DNA from: Nonomuraea sp. SYSU D8015
Lineage (GTDB): Bacteria > Actinomycetota > Actinomycetes > Streptosporangiales > Streptosporangiaceae
DNA: 64,000 bases
NCBI RefSeq assembly: GCF_008065375.1
Contig: NZ_VJYI01000018.1
Span: forward strand, 163,932 to 227,931
Reading direction: 5' to 3'
Shown here: in pieces, positions 35,554-43,602 of the stretch
Layout: the number at the start of each line of letters is the position of its first letter
Numbering within the stretch: position 1 is the stretch's first letter
Notes under the pieces: model-generated
What the model was told of the DNA's origin: nothing
What the model saw: the letters and a program-made list of their open reading frames with translations, nothing else
Databases searched by the model: none
Translations under genes and position numbers: made by a program

Positions 35554-36732
35554 CTATACCAGGTCCTCGAGGGTCGGATTCGCGAGCATGGGGAACGTCT
35601 CCGCGCCCACCCCGACGTCCTTGAAGCCGCTGGACGTGGCGATGCAGACGACCGGCCCGTCGAAGTCGCGCCGCAGCCGCCGGTAGCCCGCCAGCCCCGC
35701 CGCCCCCGACAGCTCCTGCCACATGCCCTGCCGCGCCAGGTCCCGCTGGGCCTGCCGCATCTCGTCGTCCGTCACCCGTACCGCCTCGCCGCCACTCTCC
35801 CGCACGGCCAGCACGCCTCGGTGGCCGCCGACCGTCCCGGCGATGCCGTACGCGTCGCTGGGTCCCATATCAACGATCGCGGCCGGCGCGCCGGTGGCCA
35901 GCGCGTGCGCGTGGGGCGCGCCCGCGGCCGTCTCGCAGGAGAACATCTGCGGGACGGCGCCGGTCAGCCCGAGCAGCCGCAGCTCCGTGAAGCCCTTCCA
36001 CACCCCGTAGAGCAGCTCGGCGTACCCGGTGGGTGCGAGGACCGCCGCGGGAACCTTGCCTCCGAGCTGCCGGTACAGCTCATACGAGATCGTCTTGTAG
36101 CCCTCGGGCCCGAACGGGTGCCCCGTGTGCGTGACGGTCTGGTTGCTGACCGGGTGGTAGCCGAGCCGGTCAACGACCTCCCGCAGCAGCGGCCACCGTG
36201 ACTCGACCGGCACGGAGACGACGCGGGCCCCGTATGCCCTGGCGAACGCCTGCACGGCGGGCGGCGATCCGGCCGAGGTGAGCACGATCGCGGGCAGCCC
36301 GGCCCGCGCGGCGTAGGCGGCGGCCGAGGCCCCGTGGTTGCCGGAGGAGGCCACGACCACGCCGGGTGCGCCCGCGGCGACGGCGGCGCTGACCGCGACC
36401 CGGTTGAGCCGGTCCTTGTGTGACCAGGTCGGGTTCTGCGACTCGTCCTTGACATGGACGCCGTCGAACTCGACCAGCGGCGTCCCGCCCTCCCCCAGCG
36501 TGGGGGCGGCCAGTGGGGGCAGCAGCGGCGACCACCGCGCGATGTCGGCCCCCGGTTCCTGGTCGAACAGCCGCGGATCGACCCGCGCGTAGTCGTAGAC
36601 GACCTCCAGCGGATAGGCGATCTCGTCGGTGCTGGTCTTCGGGCAGCCCCGCGTCAGCGGCGGGAACAGGGGGAACTCGGTCGTCCGGTCGCCGAGGGAG
36701 CGTTGGCCGGTGGCGAGAGATGTACTGTTCAC
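35554..36732 (-). CDS. PLP-dependent threonine synthase-like enzyme
   Basis: A 392-residue fold-type II PLP enzyme. The internal aldimine Lys is Lys106 in NPTWSHKDRLN, the phosphate loop is SSGNHGASAAA (about residues 135-145), and TPLVEFDGVHVKDE precedes it. It resembles threonine synthase/threonine dehydratase-like proteins, but the cofactor-tail CIATSSGFKDVGVG-type stretch is a hallmark of the ThrC family. A dedicated ThrC normally sits with hom/thrB; here it is alone and divergent from an amidase gene, so its substrate is uncertain. GTG start at 36730-36732. Confidence 0.82.
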   Translation of the reverse strand: MNSTSLATGQRSLGDRTTEFPLFPPLTRGCPKTSTDEIAYPLEVVYDYARVDPRLFDQEPGADIARWSPLLPPLAAPTLGEGGTPLVEFDGVHVKDESQNPTWSHKDRLNRVAVSAAVAAGAPGVVVASSGNHGASAAAYAARAGLPAIVLTSAGSPPAVQAFARAYGARVVSVPVESRWPLLREVVDRLGYHPVSNQTVTHTGHPFGPEGYKTISYELYRQLGGKVPAAVLAPTGYAELLYGVWKGFTELRLLGLTGAVPQMFSCETAAGAPHAHALATGAPAAIVDMGPSDAYGIAGTVGGHRGVLAVRESGGEAVRVTDDEMRQAQRDLARQGMWQELSGAAGLAGYRRLRRDFDGPVVCIATSSGFKDVGVGAETFPMLANPTLEDLV

Positions 36733-36784
36733 GCATTCCGACCCTACTCTCGCCACCAGGTGCGAAAAGCTGCACACTCTAGTC

Positions 36785-38224
36785 ATGTTGTGGGCAGGCA
36801 GGACCGCCATCGAGATCGCGTCGGCCGTCCGGCACGGCGATGTCCCGGCCACGACGGTCGTCGAGGAGCACCTTCACGCCATCTCCGCGCGCGACCCCCA
36901 GGTGGGGGCGTTCCGGCTGGTCAGGGAGCAGGCCGTCGACGAGGCCAGGGCCCTGCAGAAACGCCGCGACCTGGCGGAGCTGCCGCTCGCCGGCGTCCCC
37001 GTGGCCGTGAAGGACAACCTGGAGGTCGCCGGGGAGTCCTCGCGCGGCGGATCCGCCGGCACTTCCGACGCGCCCGCGCGCGAAGACCACGAGACGGTCG
37101 CGCGCCTGCGTGCCGCGGGCGCGGTGATCGTCGGCCTGACCAACATGCCGGAGCTGGGGCTGGCCGCGTTCGGCGACAGCGCCTACGGCATCGTCCGCAA
37201 CCCGTGGAACCCCGAGCGCACGCCCGGCGGCTCGTCATCGGGCAGCGCCGCGGCCGTGGCGGCCGGCATGGTCCCGATCGCGGTCGGCGGTGACGGCCTG
37301 GGCTCGTTGCGCATACCTGCGGCCGCCTGCGGCGTGCTGGCCATCAAGCCCGGCCCCGGCCTGGTGCCCCGGCCGGCCGACGACTGGGACGGGCTGGTCG
37401 AGAACGGGCCGTTCGCCACGACCGCGGCCGACCTGTCGCTGGCGCTGTCCGTGCTGGCCGGCGACCCGGCGCTGGCCGAGGCGTGGCGCGGCGGGCGACG
37501 GGTCGAGCCGCGCCCGGCCATGCTGCGATCGGTGTGGGCCGACGACGACGAGGTGTGGGAGCCGCAGCCGCCGCCCGGCAGCCCGGAGTCGTTCGACCTT
37601 CGGGTGGCGTACGCGCCCCAGCCGCTGCCGGTCGGCCTGCCCATGGACAGGGAGTATCAGGCGGCGGTGCAGGCGGCGGCCGAGACGTTGCGCGTGGCCG
37701 GGCACACGGTGGTCGAGCACGCCCACCGGCTGCCGTTCTGGCTCGGCCCCGCCGCGATCGCCTTCTGGCTCGGCAGGGCCGCCGCCGCGGCTGACGGCCT
37801 GGACCGGCGGCGTCTGGAACGGCGCACCCGTTCGCTGGCCCGTGCGGGCCGGGTGCTGGGCGCACTGAAGCTGGACGGCGTGCGCGGGCGCGAGCGCTGG
37901 CGAGCTTACGGGGCCGACCAGTGGTTCGGCGACGCGGACGTGCTGATCATGCCTGCGCTGGCCACGACCCCGCCCCGGGCCGTGCGCTCGGGCGCGCGGG
38001 GGCTGGTCCCCAGCGTCGTGGCCAATCTCAGGTTCGCCCCCGCCACGGGCGCGTGGAACATGTGCGGCTGGCCCGCCGGCACCGTCCCCATGGCCACGCA
38101 CTCCAGCGGCCTGCCGATCGGCGTCCAGCTCGTCGCGCCGCCCGGCGGCGAGCCCCACCTGCTCGGCCTGGCCGCCCAGCTCCAGGCGGCCCACCCGTAC
38201 GTCCGGCCACCCGGCTATAAGTGA
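36785..38224 (+). CDS. amidase (amidase signature family)
   Basis: A 479-residue cytoplasmic amidase. The Ser-cisSer-Lys triad is visible: Lys76 in VAVKDN, cis-Ser in PGGSSSGSAAAVAAG (about 151) and nucleophile Ser174 in GDGLGSLRIPA. It lacks the GatA-specific C-terminal region, so it is a stand-alone amidase, not tRNA amidotransferase. Start ATG 36785, with 52 bp to the divergent threonine-synthase-like gene; no ribosome site is obvious, so the transcript may be leaderless. The rest of the open frame upstream is antisense shadow. Confidence 0.9.
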   Translation: MLWAGRTAIEIASAVRHGDVPATTVVEEHLHAISARDPQVGAFRLVREQAVDEARALQKRRDLAELPLAGVPVAVKDNLEVAGESSRGGSAGTSDAPAREDHETVARLRAAGAVIVGLTNMPELGLAAFGDSAYGIVRNPWNPERTPGGSSSGSAAAVAAGMVPIAVGGDGLGSLRIPAAACGVLAIKPGPGLVPRPADDWDGLVENGPFATTAADLSLALSVLAGDPALAEAWRGGRRVEPRPAMLRSVWADDDEVWEPQPPPGSPESFDLRVAYAPQPLPVGLPMDREYQAAVQAAAETLRVAGHTVVEHAHRLPFWLGPAAIAFWLGRAAAAADGLDRRRLERRTRSLARAGRVLGALKLDGVRGRERWRAYGADQWFGDADVLIMPALATTPPRAVRSGARGLVPSVVANLRFAPATGAWNMCGWPAGTVPMATHSSGLPIGVQLVAPPGGEPHLLGLAAQLQAAHPYVRPPGYK

Positions 38225-38289
38225 CGCTTCTGATTGCCAGCAGATGTATCTCTTGGACTTCTGGATGATGCCTCCGCAATCCTGAAAAG

Positions 38290-39597
38290 GTGACATCGAT
38301 CCTTCACCGCGACGATTCCGCGTACGACGCGGAGCGGAGCGGCTTCCAGCTCCTCGCCGCGCACGAGCCCGACCTGATCGTCCCCGCCGCCGGACCCGAC
38401 GACGTCCGGCAGGCCGTGACCCGCGCCGCCGCGGCGGACCTCCCCGTCGCCGTGCAGGCCACGGGCCACGGCCTCCCCGTCGCCGCCACCGGCGGCCTGC
38501 TGATCACCACCGGCCGGATGAACGCGGTCCGCGTCGACCCCGCCACCGCCACGGCCCGCGTCGAGGCGGGCGCGACGTGGGAGCGGGTCATCGAGGAGGC
38601 CGCCCGCCACGGGCTGGCCCCGCTGTCCGGCTCCTCCCCGGCCGTCGGCGCGGTCTCCTACACGCTCGGCGGCGGCATCGGCCTCCTGGCCAGGCGCTAC
38701 GGGTACGCGGCCGACCAGGTGCGCGCCCTCGACGTGGTGACCGCCGACGGCGAGCCACGCCACGTCACGCCGGACAGCGACCTCTTCTGGGCGCTGGTGG
38801 GCGGTCGCGGCAACTTCGGCGTCGTGACCGCCATGGAGATCGGCCTCGTCCCGGTCAGCATGTTGTACGGCGGCGCGCTCTGGTACGACACCGACCACCT
38901 CGAGGACGTCCTGCGGACGTGGGCGGAGTGGACGGGCTCACTGCCCGACGAGATGACCTCGTCGATCGCGATCATCCCGTTCCCGGACGTCCCCCAGGCC
39001 CCGCCGCCGTTCCGCGGCCGGCGGGTGGCCCACGTCCGCGTCGCCTACACGGGCGGCCCGGAGGAGGGCGAGGAGCTGCTGCGCCCGCTGCGCGCGGCAG
39101 GCCCGCGGCTGGTGGACACGGTGGGCGAGCTGCCGTTCACCGCCTCGGACACGATCCACAGCGACCCCAAGGACCCGGCCGGCTACTTCGCCACGCACAC
39201 CCTGCTCGGCGCGCGCCCCGAGCTGGACGCCCTGCTCGACGCCCGTGACGTCGTGGTCGAGGTACGCCACCTCGGCGGCGCGCTGGCCAAGCCGCAAGGG
39301 CACCCCAACTCGGTCGGCAACCGGGACGCGGCCTACTACGCCGGTGTGCTGTCGCCCCGCCTGGCCCCGGGCACGGACACCGGTGCGCTGCGCCCCGCCC
39401 ACGACCGCGTCATGCGGGCGCTGGAGCCGTGGGCGACCGGCGGGTGCGTGCTCAACTTCCTGTACGGCGACAACGCCACGCCGGACGAGGTGCGCAAGGC
39501 GTACGAGCCTGAGGACTACGAGCGCCTGAGGCGGCTCAAGGCCGAGTGGGACCCGCGGAACCTGTTCCGCCTGAACCACAACATCCCCCCGGCCTGA
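38290..39597 (+). CDS. FAD-linked oxidoreductase, BBE type
   Basis: The 435-residue protein has the PCMH FAD-binding domain (residues 30-200; VQATGHGLPVAATGGLLITTGRM, GGGIGLLARRYGYAADQV) and the C-terminal berberine-bridge domain with the ending RLRRLKAEWDPRNLFRLNHNI. The His that is covalently attached to FAD in the RSGGHS motif is not in place (ATGHG instead), but a His follows one residue later. Start is GTG 38290. Substrate unknown; such enzymes oxidise sugars or alkaloid-like compounds. Confidence 0.85.
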   Translation: MTSILHRDDSAYDAERSGFQLLAAHEPDLIVPAAGPDDVRQAVTRAAAADLPVAVQATGHGLPVAATGGLLITTGRMNAVRVDPATATARVEAGATWERVIEEAARHGLAPLSGSSPAVGAVSYTLGGGIGLLARRYGYAADQVRALDVVTADGEPRHVTPDSDLFWALVGGRGNFGVVTAMEIGLVPVSMLYGGALWYDTDHLEDVLRTWAEWTGSLPDEMTSSIAIIPFPDVPQAPPPFRGRRVAHVRVAYTGGPEEGEELLRPLRAAGPRLVDTVGELPFTASDTIHSDPKDPAGYFATHTLLGARPELDALLDARDVVVEVRHLGGALAKPQGHPNSVGNRDAAYYAGVLSPRLAPGTDTGALRPAHDRVMRALEPWATGGCVLNFLYGDNATPDEVRKAYEPEDYERLRRLKAEWDPRNLFRLNHNIPPA

Positions 39598-39604
39598 GCC
39601 GGGC

Positions 39605-40462
39605 TCAGATGCCGACCGGGTGCCAGACGGTCTTGGTCTCCAGGAACCGCGTCATCCGCCCGATGCCGGGGTCGGCCGTCCAGTCCTCCTGAACGGGGCG
39701 CAGGACGCGCTTGAGGTTTTCCGCCGCCGCCTGCTCGCACTGCAGCGCCAGGTCGGCGTCCGCCACGCCGGTGAGGTCGAGCCCGTTGACGTCCATGTGG
39801 GCGGCCAGCCAGGGCGCGAGCTCGGCCTGTCGCCCGGTGAGGACGTTGACGACGCCGCCGGGCAGGTCGGAGGTCGCCAGCACCTCGGCCAAGGTGATGG
39901 CGGCCAGCGGCGACGGCTCGGAGGCCACGACCACGCAGGTGTTGCCTGTGACGATCACCGGCGCGACCACGGACACCAGCCCGAGCAGCGGATCGGCGGG
40001 CGCGACGATCGCGACCACGCCGGTCGGCTCCGGCGAGGACAGGTTGAAGTACGGCCCCGCCACCGGATTGGCCGCCCCGTGCACCGAGGCGATCTTGTCG
40101 GACCAGCCCGCGTACCAGACCAGCCGGTCGACCGTGGCGTCCACGGCCTCCAGCGCCGCCTTCTTGCCGCCCTGTCCACTCTGGGCGAGCTCCTCGGCGA
40201 ACTGCGCACGCCGGCCCTCCAGCATCTCGGCGACCCGGTAGAGGATCTGCCCCCGGTTGTAGGGCGTGGCCCCCGACCAGCCGGGGAACGCCTTGCGCGC
40301 GGCCACGACGGCGTCGCGGGCGTCCTTGCGCGAGGCCCGTGAGGCGTTGGCGAGGAATTCGCCCTTCGGCGAGGTCACGGGGTAGGACCTCCCACTCTCA
40401 GAGCGCGGGAACGCCCCTCCGATGTACAACTTGTAGGTCTTTCTGACGGACAACCTACTCAT
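39605..40462 (-). CDS. ALDH-like protein lacking catalytic domain
   Basis: The 285-residue protein aligns with the N-terminal NAD-binding half of aldehyde dehydrogenases (VVAIVAPADPLLGLVSVVAP, VNVLTGRQAELAPWLA) and with the last residues of the family (MTRFLETKTVWHP). The catalytic Cys loop and the ELGGK motif are missing: about 180 residues of the catalytic domain are absent. Because the frame is open, with clear N- and C-terminal features, it looks like a retained pseudoenzyme. It is the last gene of the deoC/ALDH operon and may act as a partner of the active ALDH. Confidence 0.85.
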   Translation of the reverse strand: MSRLSVRKTYKLYIGGAFPRSESGRSYPVTSPKGEFLANASRASRKDARDAVVAARKAFPGWSGATPYNRGQILYRVAEMLEGRRAQFAEELAQSGQGGKKAALEAVDATVDRLVWYAGWSDKIASVHGAANPVAGPYFNLSSPEPTGVVAIVAPADPLLGLVSVVAPVIVTGNTCVVVASEPSPLAAITLAEVLATSDLPGGVVNVLTGRQAELAPWLAAHMDVNGLDLTGVADADLALQCEQAAAENLKRVLRPVQEDWTADPGIGRMTRFLETKTVWHPVGI

Positions 40463-40641
40463 CGCCCCGACCCCTCCACGTGGACTCCTGCGACATCTGG
40501 ACCGGCGCGAAGACCTGCCCGCACCGGCTCACGCCGCAGCGGTGCGCGTACCAGCCGGTGCGTACGGGCCGCCCGGCCCGGGCGAAGGCGTGGCCGCGCG
40601 TGGCCTGGGCACGTCGTTCACTCCGCCGGGGACGGCGGTGC

Positions 40642-42096
40642 TCACACATCAAGGTACGCCTCCAATCCGAGCAACCCGCCCTCGCGGCCGTACCCGGATT
40701 CCTTGTAGCCGCCGAAGGGAGAGGCGGGGTCGAACTTGTTGAACGTGTTGGCCCAGACCACGCCGGCCCTGAGCTTGTCGGCCATCCACAGGATGCGCGA
40801 GCCCTTCTCCGTCCAGATCCCGGCCGACAGCCCGTACGGCGTGTTGTTGGCCTTCTCGACGGCCTCGGCAGGAGTGCGGAAGGTCAGCACGGACAGCACC
40901 GGGCCGAAGATCTCGTCCCTGGCGATCGTGTGGGACTGCGCGACCCCGGTGAAGACCGTCGGCGGGAACCAGAACCCCTTGTCAGGCAGCTCGCACGCGG
41001 GCGACCAGCGCTCGGCCCCCTCCGACTCCCCGATCTCGGACAGCTCGCGGATCTTGGCCAGCTGCGCGGCGGAGTTGATCGCGCCGACGTCGGTGTTCTT
41101 GTCCAGCGGGTCGCCCACCCGCAGCGTGCCCATCCTGCGCTTGAGCGCCGCCAGCAGCTCGTCCTGGATCGACTCCTGCACCAGCAGCCGCGAGCCCGCG
41201 CAGCAGACGTGGCCCTGGTTGAAGAAGATGCCGTTGACGATGCCCTCGACGGCCTGGTCAATGGCGGCGTCCTCGAACACGATGTTCGCGGCCTTGCCGC
41301 CCAGCTCCAGCGTCAGCTTCTTGTCGGTGCCCGCCACGGTGCGCGCGATGATCCGGCCGACCTCGGTGGAGCCGGTGAAGGCCACCTTGTTGACGTCGGG
41401 GTGGGCGACCACGGCCGCGCCGGTGTCGCCCGCGCCGGTCACGATGTTGACCACGCCCGGCGGCAGGTCGGCCTGCCGGCAGATCTCGGCGAACAGCAGC
41501 GCCGTCAGCGGCGTCGTCTCGGCCGGCTTGAGCACCACCGTGTTGCCGCAGGCCAGCGCGGGCGCGATCTTCCAGGCCAGCATGAGCAGCGGGAAGTTCC
41601 ACGGGATGACCTGCCCGGCCACGCCCAGCGGCTTGGTGCCGCCCTGCCCATTTGTCGTCCTCCGGCCGAACCCGGCGTATTCCAGCTTGTCCGCCCACCC
41701 GGCGTAGTAGAAGAAGTGGGCCGCGACCAGCGGCAGGTCCACGTCGCGCGACTCGCGGATCGGCTTGCCGTTGTCCAGCGACTCCAGCACGGCCAGCTCG
41801 CGGGCCCGCTCCTGGATGATGCGCGCGATGCGGAACAGGTATTTCGCCCGCTCGGCGCCGGGCAGCGCGCTCCACACCCCGAACGCCTTGCGCGCGGCCT
41901 GAACCGCCCGATCCACGTCGTCGGAGGTGGCAGAGGCGATCTCGGCCAGCGGCTCCTCGGTCGCGGGGTTGACCGTCTTGAAGGAGGGACCCGAGCCGTC
42001 CGTGAACTCTCCGTTGATGAACAGCCCGTACGACGGCTTGATGTCGACGACGTCGCGGGACTCGGGCGCGGGCGCGTACTCGAAGATCGCCATCAT
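40642..42096 (-). CDS. NAD(P)-dependent aldehyde dehydrogenase
   Basis: A full-length 484-residue ALDH. Motifs: IPWNFPLLMLAWKIAPAL (Rossmann entrance), the general base Glu in LELGGK (about residue 258), the catalytic Cys in GHVCCAGSR (about 292) and FGPVLSV / FGGYKESGYGRE at the C-terminus. The start ATG at 42094-42096 overlaps the deoC stop by one base. With DeoC, which yields acetaldehyde and glyceraldehyde-3-phosphate, it would oxidise the acetaldehyde to acetate. Confidence 0.93.
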   Translation of the reverse strand: MMAIFEYAPAPESRDVVDIKPSYGLFINGEFTDGSGPSFKTVNPATEEPLAEIASATSDDVDRAVQAARKAFGVWSALPGAERAKYLFRIARIIQERARELAVLESLDNGKPIRESRDVDLPLVAAHFFYYAGWADKLEYAGFGRRTTNGQGGTKPLGVAGQVIPWNFPLLMLAWKIAPALACGNTVVLKPAETTPLTALLFAEICRQADLPPGVVNIVTGAGDTGAAVVAHPDVNKVAFTGSTEVGRIIARTVAGTDKKLTLELGGKAANIVFEDAAIDQAVEGIVNGIFFNQGHVCCAGSRLLVQESIQDELLAALKRRMGTLRVGDPLDKNTDVGAINSAAQLAKIRELSEIGESEGAERWSPACELPDKGFWFPPTVFTGVAQSHTIARDEIFGPVLSVLTFRTPAEAVEKANNTPYGLSAGIWTEKGSRILWMADKLRAGVVWANTFNKFDPASPFGGYKESGYGREGGLLGLEAYLDV

Positions 42097-43037
42097 CAGT
42101 CCAGGGTGAAGTAGTCGGGGCCGGCGTAGCGTCCGGTGGCCAGCTTCTGCCGCTGCATCAGCAGGTCGTTGAGGAGCGAGGACGCACCGAGCCTGAACCA
42201 CTCGGGCGTCAGCCAGTCGTCCCCAGCGGTCTCGTTGACGAGCACGAGGTGCTTGATCGCGTCCTTCGTCGTACGGATGCCGCCGGCCGGCTTGACCCCC
42301 ACCTGCCGGCCCGTCGCGTCGCGGAAGTCCCGCACCGCCTCCAGCATGATCAGCGTCACCGGCAGCGTCGCGGCCGGGGAGACCTTGCCCGTGGAGGTCT
42401 TGATGAAGTCGGCGCCCGCCAGCATCGCCAGCCACGAGGCCCGCCGCACGTTGTCGTAGGTCGCCAGCTCGCCGGTCTCCAGGATCACCTTCAGATGGGC
42501 GTCGCCGCACGCGGCCTTGACCGCGACGATCTCCTCGAAGACCTTCAGGTAGTCGCCGGACAGGAACGCGCCGCGGTCGATCACCATGTCGATCTCGTCG
42601 GCGCCCGCGGCCACGGCCAGCGCCGTGTCGCTCACCTTGACCTCCAGCGAGGAGCGCCCGCTCGGGAACGCGGTCGCCACGGAGGCCACCTTGACCCCCG
42701 AGCCGCGTACCGCCTCGGCGGCCACCGCCACCAGGTCGGGGTAGACGCAGACGGCCGCCACCTTGGGGGCGTCACCGCCGGGGCGCACGGCCTTGGTGCA
42801 CATGGCGCGCACCTTGCCGGCCGTGTCGGCGCCCTCCAGCGTGGTCAGGTCGACCATGGAGATGGCCAGGTCGATGGCCTTGGCCTTGGCGGTCGTCTTG
42901 ATCGAACGGGTGCCGAGCGTGGCCGCCCGCTGGTCCGCGCCGACCCGGTCGACGCCGGGCAGGCCGTGCAGAAATGCCCGCAGCGTCGCGCCGGACGCGG
43001 CGACGTCCGCGAGCGAAGTCGTCATAGTTGACACCAT
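42096..43037 (-). CDS. deoC: deoxyribose-phosphate aldolase DeoC
   Basis: A roughly 313-residue aldolase cleaving 2-deoxyribose-5-phosphate to glyceraldehyde-3-phosphate and acetaldehyde. The Schiff-base Lys is in DFIKTSTGK, the catalytic Asp in EIDMVIDRGAFLSGDY, and the activating Lys in VKPAGGIRT. Three in-frame ATGs (43025, 43037, 43070) could start it and none has a clear ribosome site; I use the middle one. It heads an operon with ALDH and the ALDH-like gene, pointing to deoxynucleoside catabolism. Confidence 0.9.
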   Translation of the reverse strand: MVSTMTTSLADVAASGATLRAFLHGLPGVDRVGADQRAATLGTRSIKTTAKAKAIDLAISMVDLTTLEGADTAGKVRAMCTKAVRPGGDAPKVAAVCVYPDLVAVAAEAVRGSGVKVASVATAFPSGRSSLEVKVSDTALAVAAGADEIDMVIDRGAFLSGDYLKVFEEIVAVKAACGDAHLKVILETGELATYDNVRRASWLAMLAGADFIKTSTGKVSPAATLPVTLIMLEAVRDFRDATGRQVGVKPAGGIRTTKDAIKHLVLVNETAGDDWLTPEWFRLGASSLLNDLLMQRQKLATGRYAGPDYFTLD

Positions 43038-43179
43038 CACAGCATCGCCGACCAGGGCCGTGTCCTCCAAACCGGACCGCCCTGAGCCCGTTTCCGCACA
43101 TCAGTGGTCCCCTCGGAGGAGGGCGGCAGGTGCGGGGAGCGCTTGGGTGCCCTACGAAGCGGCACGTGCGAAACCCGGC

Positions 43180-43197
43180 CTCTAGGGCGCCTTAGAG
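43180..43197. promoter_or_regulatory. 18-bp palindrome upstream of a small gene
   Basis: CTCTAGGGCGCCTTAGAG is complementary end to end apart from one G-T pair, with GGCGCC at its centre. It lies between deoC and the 48-codon gene at 43335, followed by further CTAG/TTAGG-type elements (GTCCTAGG, GGCCTTAGGCC). It may be an operator or a compact terminator. Confidence 0.35.
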
Positions 43198-43334
43198 CGC
43201 TCACGCCGCAGGTCCTAGGTATGCCGAGCCCTACCGGCGCCCGGAGATAAGGCATCCACCCGATGTGGCGTACGGGGCCTTAGGCCGAGTCTTAAAGGTG
43301 TCAGGAAGAAGCACGAAATATCAGGAGACCTGAG

Positions 43335-43481
43335 ATGAATCCCGAGATCGAATACGAGCTCATGAAGAGCCACGCGAGCGAGCTGCGCAAGGCGGCGGCC
43401 GAGCACCGGCGCGTCCGCGAGGTGGAGCGGGCCAACAAGTCCGAGCGCCGCTCCCTCTTCGGCAAGCGCCGCTCCTCATGA
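43335..43481 (+). CDS. small conserved-looking charged protein (48 aa)
   Basis: A 48-residue ORF beginning MNPEIEYELMKSHASELRKA with AGGAGA eight bases upstream. It is predicted to be wholly helical and highly charged, with a basic tail (FGKRRSS). Peptides of this shape are frequent in actinomycete genomes; function unknown. It precedes the LuxR-family regulator gene by 122 bp and may share a transcript. Confidence 0.65.
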   Translation: MNPEIEYELMKSHASELRKAAAEHRRVREVERANKSERRSLFGKRRSS

Positions 43482-43602
43482 GCGCCCCACGAGAGCCCGG
43501 CCACCACCTCCCTCGTGGCCGGGCCTCCATGCCCCCGTAGCGCCCTCGCAACGCCCGCGAAATGCCCCCAAAATGCGTCGAAAGCAATCAATGAGGCATG
43601 AC

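Noticed and set aside
40455..40652. A 65-codon minus-strand frame between the two ALDH genes
   Set aside because: Arg/Pro-rich product without a ribosome site; it overlaps both neighbouring genes.
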